Shown piece after piece: positions 61,005-64,000 of a stretch of DNA of 64,000 nt. The DNA lies in NCBI GenBank assembly GCA_964636705.1, contig CAZWUJ010000013.1, positions 1-64,000 on the forward strand, read 5' to 3'. Every line of letters begins with the position of its first letter. The stretch's first letter is position 1. The notes beneath the pieces are model-generated. The model searched no databases. It saw nothing but the letters and a program-made list of their open reading frames with translations, and had not been told where the DNA came from. The position numbers and the translations under genes are program-made. This DNA comes from VXRJ01 sp964636705. Its GTDB lineage: Bacteria > Acidobacteriota > Vicinamibacteria > Vicinamibacterales > UBA8438.

Positions 61005-62153
61005 GTGACGCCGTGGCCCGGCCTGTCGTTCCTTGCCGAGCCGCGTCCGAGCCGCAGCGACCCGACGGGCGTGCGCCAACCGACGCTGGCGCAGGTGTTC
61101 GACGACTCGCTGTTCCTGGTGCAGTCGCACGAAGAGGACAGCGGCGGACGCTTCGCGGCGTGGGGGTGCGCCGACTACCAGAACCTGAGCGGTGGCGGCG
61201 GCCCCGGGCGCGTCAACTGGAACGGCGACGTATCGAGCTGGCAAGCGGGGGCCGACGCGCGCATCAACCCCGACCTTCTGGCCGGCGTCTCCGTGTCGCG
61301 GTCGCGGGGCTCGTTCGACTACCAGGGGGTTGGCCGGAACCGGGACGGCGCCGCCGGCTACGAGCTGAAGCTGACCAGTTTGCATCCCTATCTGAGCTGG
61401 TCGGCCTTGCCGGACCTGGACGTGTGGGGAACCGCCGGCCACGGTTGGGGACGGCTCGTGATCCTGGACGAGCATGCGGGAGAGGTCCATGCGAGCCCCG
61501 CCACGCTGGACTCGGGCATGGTGGGCGTGAACGGCCGGGTGCTGTCGCGCGGTGCGACGACGTTGAGGTTGAAGGGCGAATGGGCACTTGCGCAGATGGA
61601 CGTCGCCCGCTCCCCCGAGGCGTTCGAGGTCCCAACGATGAACATGCGGCGGCTGCGGGTGGGCACTGAAGTCAACCGCCAGCACGTGTACGCCTCCGGC
61701 GTGTCGCTGACTCCCTGGGGGGAGTTCGGCCTGCGCCATGACGGGGGCGACGGGGAGACCGGCTCCGGGCTGGAACTGGGCGGCGGACTCCGCTACCGGA
61801 ATCGCGAGGCAGGCCTGATCGCGGAAAGCTACGGCCGCTGGCTCACCGCGCGCAAGGGCACGCTCCGGGAATGGGGCTTCGGTGCGCTCGTCCGTTTCGC
61901 GCCGGGGACCGGCGGCCTCGGCCCGTCGGTGAGCCTGATGCCGTCCTGGGGTGAGACCGCGAGCGGCGTGCGGCGCCTGTGGGAACGCGGGGCTGCCGAC
62001 CCGCTGCCTTACGACACGCCGGGCGAGCGTATGCGAAGCAGGCTCGGATGTCGTCACGTTCGAGCCAAGGGTAGCCCTCCAGCAAGGTCTCGAACGTATC
62101 GCCGGCAGCCAGCATGCCAATTACGTGTTCGACCGCCAAGCGCCGATTCCTGA
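61005..62153 (+). pseudogene. Autotransporter beta-domain fragment
   Basis: The first ~340 residues resemble an autotransporter barrel: GRFAAWGCADYQNLSGGG, WQAGADARINPDLLAGVSVSRSRGSFDYQG, LHPYLSWSALPDLDVWGTAGHGWG, PWGEFGLRHDGGDGETGSGLELGGGLRYRN. There is no passenger, no signal peptide and no convincing ribosome-binding site (GTG 61005). Homology fades at about residue 342; the frame then runs antisense over the DUF433 remnant, so the last strands and the terminal aromatic residue are absent. Probably the 3' part of a larger gene that lost both ends. Confidence 0.6.
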
Positions 62154-62232
62154 TGATGGGCTTTCCGCCGAAGATGTCGGGATTCGACGGGATTCGCCGG
62201 AGCAGAGCCGCTTCGTCGACGTTGGGTGTCAT
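62023..62232 (-). pseudogene. DUF433-type antitoxin, C-terminus lost
   Basis: MTPNVDEAALLRRIPSNPDIFGGKPIIRNRRL starts a DUF433 helix-turn-helix protein, followed by AVEHVIGMLAAGDTFETLLEGYPWLERDDIRACFAYAR. DUF433 proteins are antitoxins of PIN-like (DUF5615) modules. After residue 70 the frame enters sequence that is the reverse of the autotransporter fragment (open to 61843) with no homology. No partner toxin is visible. The reading stops being protein-like exactly where the autotransporter barrel also loses homology, indicating a deletion or fusion junction around 62020-62045. Confidence 0.7.
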
Positions 62233-62281
62233 CGCGGGTATCCGTTCATTCTCATGCTACTCGATCGCCGATTCGCCGACT

Positions 62282-62424
62282 GCCGGCCTGGAGGCCGGCG
62301 GACCGACGGAATGCCGGTCTGGAGGCCGGCGGACCGACGGAATGCCGGTCTGGAGGCCGGCGGACCGACGGAATGCCGGCGTGGACGCCGGCGGACCAGT
62401 AAGAATGCCGGCGTGGACGCCGGC
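62282..62424. repeat. Palindrome cluster F (five units, 31-32 bp period)
   Basis: Units at 62282-62299 (CCTGGAGG type), 62313-62330 and 62344-62361 (GCCGGTCTGGAGGCCGGC), 62375-62392 and 62407-62424 (GCCGGCGTGGACGCCGGC). Spacing 31, 31, 31, 32. The last two have a compensated stem. The array begins 7 bases after the 3' end of the topoisomerase gene (62431, minus strand). Confidence 0.92.
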
Positions 62425-62430
62425 GGACCG

Positions 62431-64000
62431 CTAGACGTCGAGGTCGAGGGCCTGGTCGGCCCGTTCCATGATGAAGCGGAAGCGGGCTGACGGGTCCTTG
62501 CCCATGAGGTTGGCGATCACCCGGTCGGTGCGGTGCTGATCGTCGACGGCGACGCGCAGCAGGCGGCGGGTCTCGGGGTTGAGCGTGGTCTCCCAGAGCA
62601 CCTTCGGCATCATCTCGCCGAGCCCCTTGAAGCGCGTGATCTCGGGGTTGCCGCGGCCGTTGTTGCGGGCGTTGACGATGGCGTCGCGGTGGGCGTCGTC
62701 GAGCGCCCAGTGGGTCTCCTTGCCGATGTCGACCCGGTAGAGCGGGGGCTGGGCGAGGTAGACCTTGCCGTGCGCGATCAATTCGGGGAGGAAACGGTAG
62801 AAGAAGGTGAGCAGCAGCGTCGCGATGTGGTTCCCGTCGGAGTCCGCGTCGGCCAGGATGATGATGCGGTCGTAGCGCAGCCGGTCGATATCGAACGTCT
62901 TGCCGATGCCGCAGCCGAGCGCGGTGACGAGGTCGGACAGCTCCTTGTTCTCGAAGACCTTCGACGGGGCCGCGCTCTCGACGTTCAGCACCTTGCCGCG
63001 CAGTGGGAGGATGGCCTGGCGCGTCCGGTCGCGCCCCTGCTTCGCCGACCCGCCGGCGGAGTCCCCCTCCACGATGAACAGCTCGCTCCCGCCGCGCGCG
63101 CTCCCCGTGCAGTCGCTCAGCTTGCCCGGCAGGTTCAGCCGGTTGGTGGTGGCGCTCTTGCGCGTGACCGCCTGCTGCGCGGCGCGGCTCGCCTGCCGCG
63201 CCCGCGCGGCCAGGATGATGCGGGCGACGATGGCCTCGGCCGAGCTGATGTTGTGGTTCAGCCAGTGCTCCAGTGCGGGACGGATGGCGCCGTCGACAAT
63301 CGGGGCCAGCTCGGGGTTGTTCAGCCGGTCCTTGGTCTGTCCCTGGAACTGCGGGTCCAGCAGGAAGACGCTGAGCACCCCGGCCAGTCCTTCCCGGATG
63401 TCGTCGGCGGTGAGCGCCACGCCCTTCGGCGTGAGGTTGTGCGTCTCGATGAAGTTGCGGACCGCCTTGCCCAGTCCCGCGCGCAGTCCGGTCTCGTGGG
63501 TGCCGCCGGAGCCGGTCGGGATGCCGTTGACGTAGCTGCGGAACCGCTCGTCGGTCGCCTCGGTCCAGCGCAGCGCCACCTCGATGCGCGTCCCGCTCTC
63601 GGCATGGTCGCGCTGGAGGACGAACGCGGCGTCGTGCACCGGCGCGGCGTCCATCTCCTTGACGATCCGGGCGAGATAGTCGGGCAGCCCGTCGTCGTGG
63701 CGGAACTTCTCCTCGGTCCCGCGCGCCTCGTTCTCGAAGATGAACTCGACGCCACCGTGGATGTAGCTCGCAATCTCGATCCGCTCCCGGAGCAGCGCCT
63801 CGTCGAACGCCGTCTTCGGAAAGATGCGCGGGTCGGGCCGGAACCGGACGGTCGTGCCGGAGCCGCGCGCCGCCTTCACCCTGGCGAGCGGCCCGGCCGG
63901 CTTGCCGCGCCGGAACGTCTGCCGCCACAGCGCGCCGTCGCGCTTCGACTCCGCCACCAGCTCTGCCGACAGCGCGTTCACGACGCTGGCCCCGACGCCG
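62431..64000 (-). CDS. DNA topoisomerase II subunit B (ParE/GyrB), 5' partial
   Basis: About 523 residues of the C-terminal two thirds; the frame is open to the window edge, where GVGASVVNALSAE is the family's ATP-gate region. Following parts are the transducer (KFRHDDGLPDYLARIV, PTGSGGTHETGLRAGLGKAV) and TOPRIM: IVEGDSAGGSAKQGRDR and DADSDGNHIATLL, then TRFKGLGEMMPKVLWET. The C-terminus ends ARFRFIMERADQALDLDV, the short form without the extra domain of enterobacterial GyrB. Whether it is gyrase or topoisomerase IV cannot be settled from this part. It relieves or introduces supercoils with subunit A, which is not in the window. Confidence 0.9.
   Translation of the reverse strand, partial: GVGASVVNALSAELVAESKRDGALWRQTFRRGKPAGPLARVKAARGSGTTVRFRPDPRIFPKTAFDEALLRERIEIASYIHGGVEFIFENEARGTEEKFRHDDGLPDYLARIVKEMDAAPVHDAAFVLQRDHAESGTRIEVALRWTEATDERFRSYVNGIPTGSGGTHETGLRAGLGKAVRNFIETHNLTPKGVALTADDIREGLAGVLSVFLLDPQFQGQTKDRLNNPELAPIVDGAIRPALEHWLNHNISSAEAIVARIILAARARQASRAAQQAVTRKSATTNRLNLPGKLSDCTGSARGGSELFIVEGDSAGGSAKQGRDRTRQAILPLRGKVLNVESAAPSKVFENKELSDLVTALGCGIGKTFDIDRLRYDRIIILADADSDGNHIATLLLTFFYRFLPELIAHGKVYLAQPPLYRVDIGKETHWALDDAHRDAIVNARNNGRGNPEITRFKGLGEMMPKVLWETTLNPETRRLLRVAVDDQHRTDRVIANLMGKDPSARFRFIMERADQALDLDV

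Overview
The window is high-GC DNA of a Gram-negative bacterium: it holds TonB-dependent receptors, a TolC-type outer-membrane channel, an autotransporter barrel, lipoproteins and Tat or Sec signal peptides. The gene mix (paired secreted PQQ-type propellers, secreted amidohydrolase and M28 peptidase, PhoX-type protein, CPBP-like carboxypeptidase domains on TonB receptors, ACP/FAAL/acyltransferase fusion) and the many short GC-rich palindromes suggest an acidobacterium, perhaps class Vicinamibacteria. That placement is inference only. A run of exactly 100 N at 3041-3140 marks this as a scaffolded draft or metagenome assembly. I recognised no rRNA, tRNA, CRISPR array, prophage or complete insertion sequence.

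Layout. 1-819: exonuclease III, cut by the window edge. 934-7433: metal locus with a DUF2946-like protein, a TonB receptor with His/Asp/Glu-rich loops, a secreted EEP-family hydrolase and a P1B-type metal ATPase. 7499-8304: HicAB toxin-antitoxin module. 8497-13052: polyamine-type ABC importer led by a ribbon-helix-helix protein, divergent from an orphan substrate-binding protein (13126-14328). 14319-16385: a compact cassette of a GIY-YIG-like protein, a TIGR04255 protein and two unknowns. 16405-22337: tripartite heavy-metal RND efflux system. 22368-23037: VapBC. 23226-27136: OsmC, PDZ protein, PhoX-like protein, HupE-like membrane protein and a small membrane protein.

27312-34680: two translationally coupled PQQ-like propellers converging on a secreted amidohydrolase and a multicopper oxidase. 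34700-36409: AbiE module with its probable operator, followed by a vapC remnant. 36702-39958: a cyclase-fold protein with a c-type haem motif, a cold-shock protein and an SSS symporter. 40029-43136: a decayed TonB receptor running into a PepSY reductase-type gene with a damaged 3' end. 43114-49405: M28 peptidase and Lhr helicase. 49462-52402: hybrid sensor kinase plus a response regulator with an anti-sigma-type ATPase domain. 52468-59116: HEAT/DUF349 protein, twin cyclophilins and a 944-residue ACP-FAAL-acyltransferase. 59264-62424: damaged toxin-antitoxin and autotransporter remnants with an outer-membrane protein and a lipoprotein. 62431-64000: type II topoisomerase subunit B, cut by the window edge.

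Two themes link the region. First, one palindrome family (GCCGGC-YT-GG-AR-GCCGGC type) appears in six clusters, five of them just downstream of genes and one inside lhr in frame; several copies carry paired substitutions that preserve the hairpin. Second, toxin-antitoxin modules are dense (HicAB, VapBC, AbiE, an orphan RHH protein, and at least three broken remnants), and one remnant ends exactly where a palindrome cluster starts. I found no single wholly new system. The best candidates for undescribed biology are the palindrome family, the 14319-16385 cassette and the HicB fused to an extra N-terminal domain.
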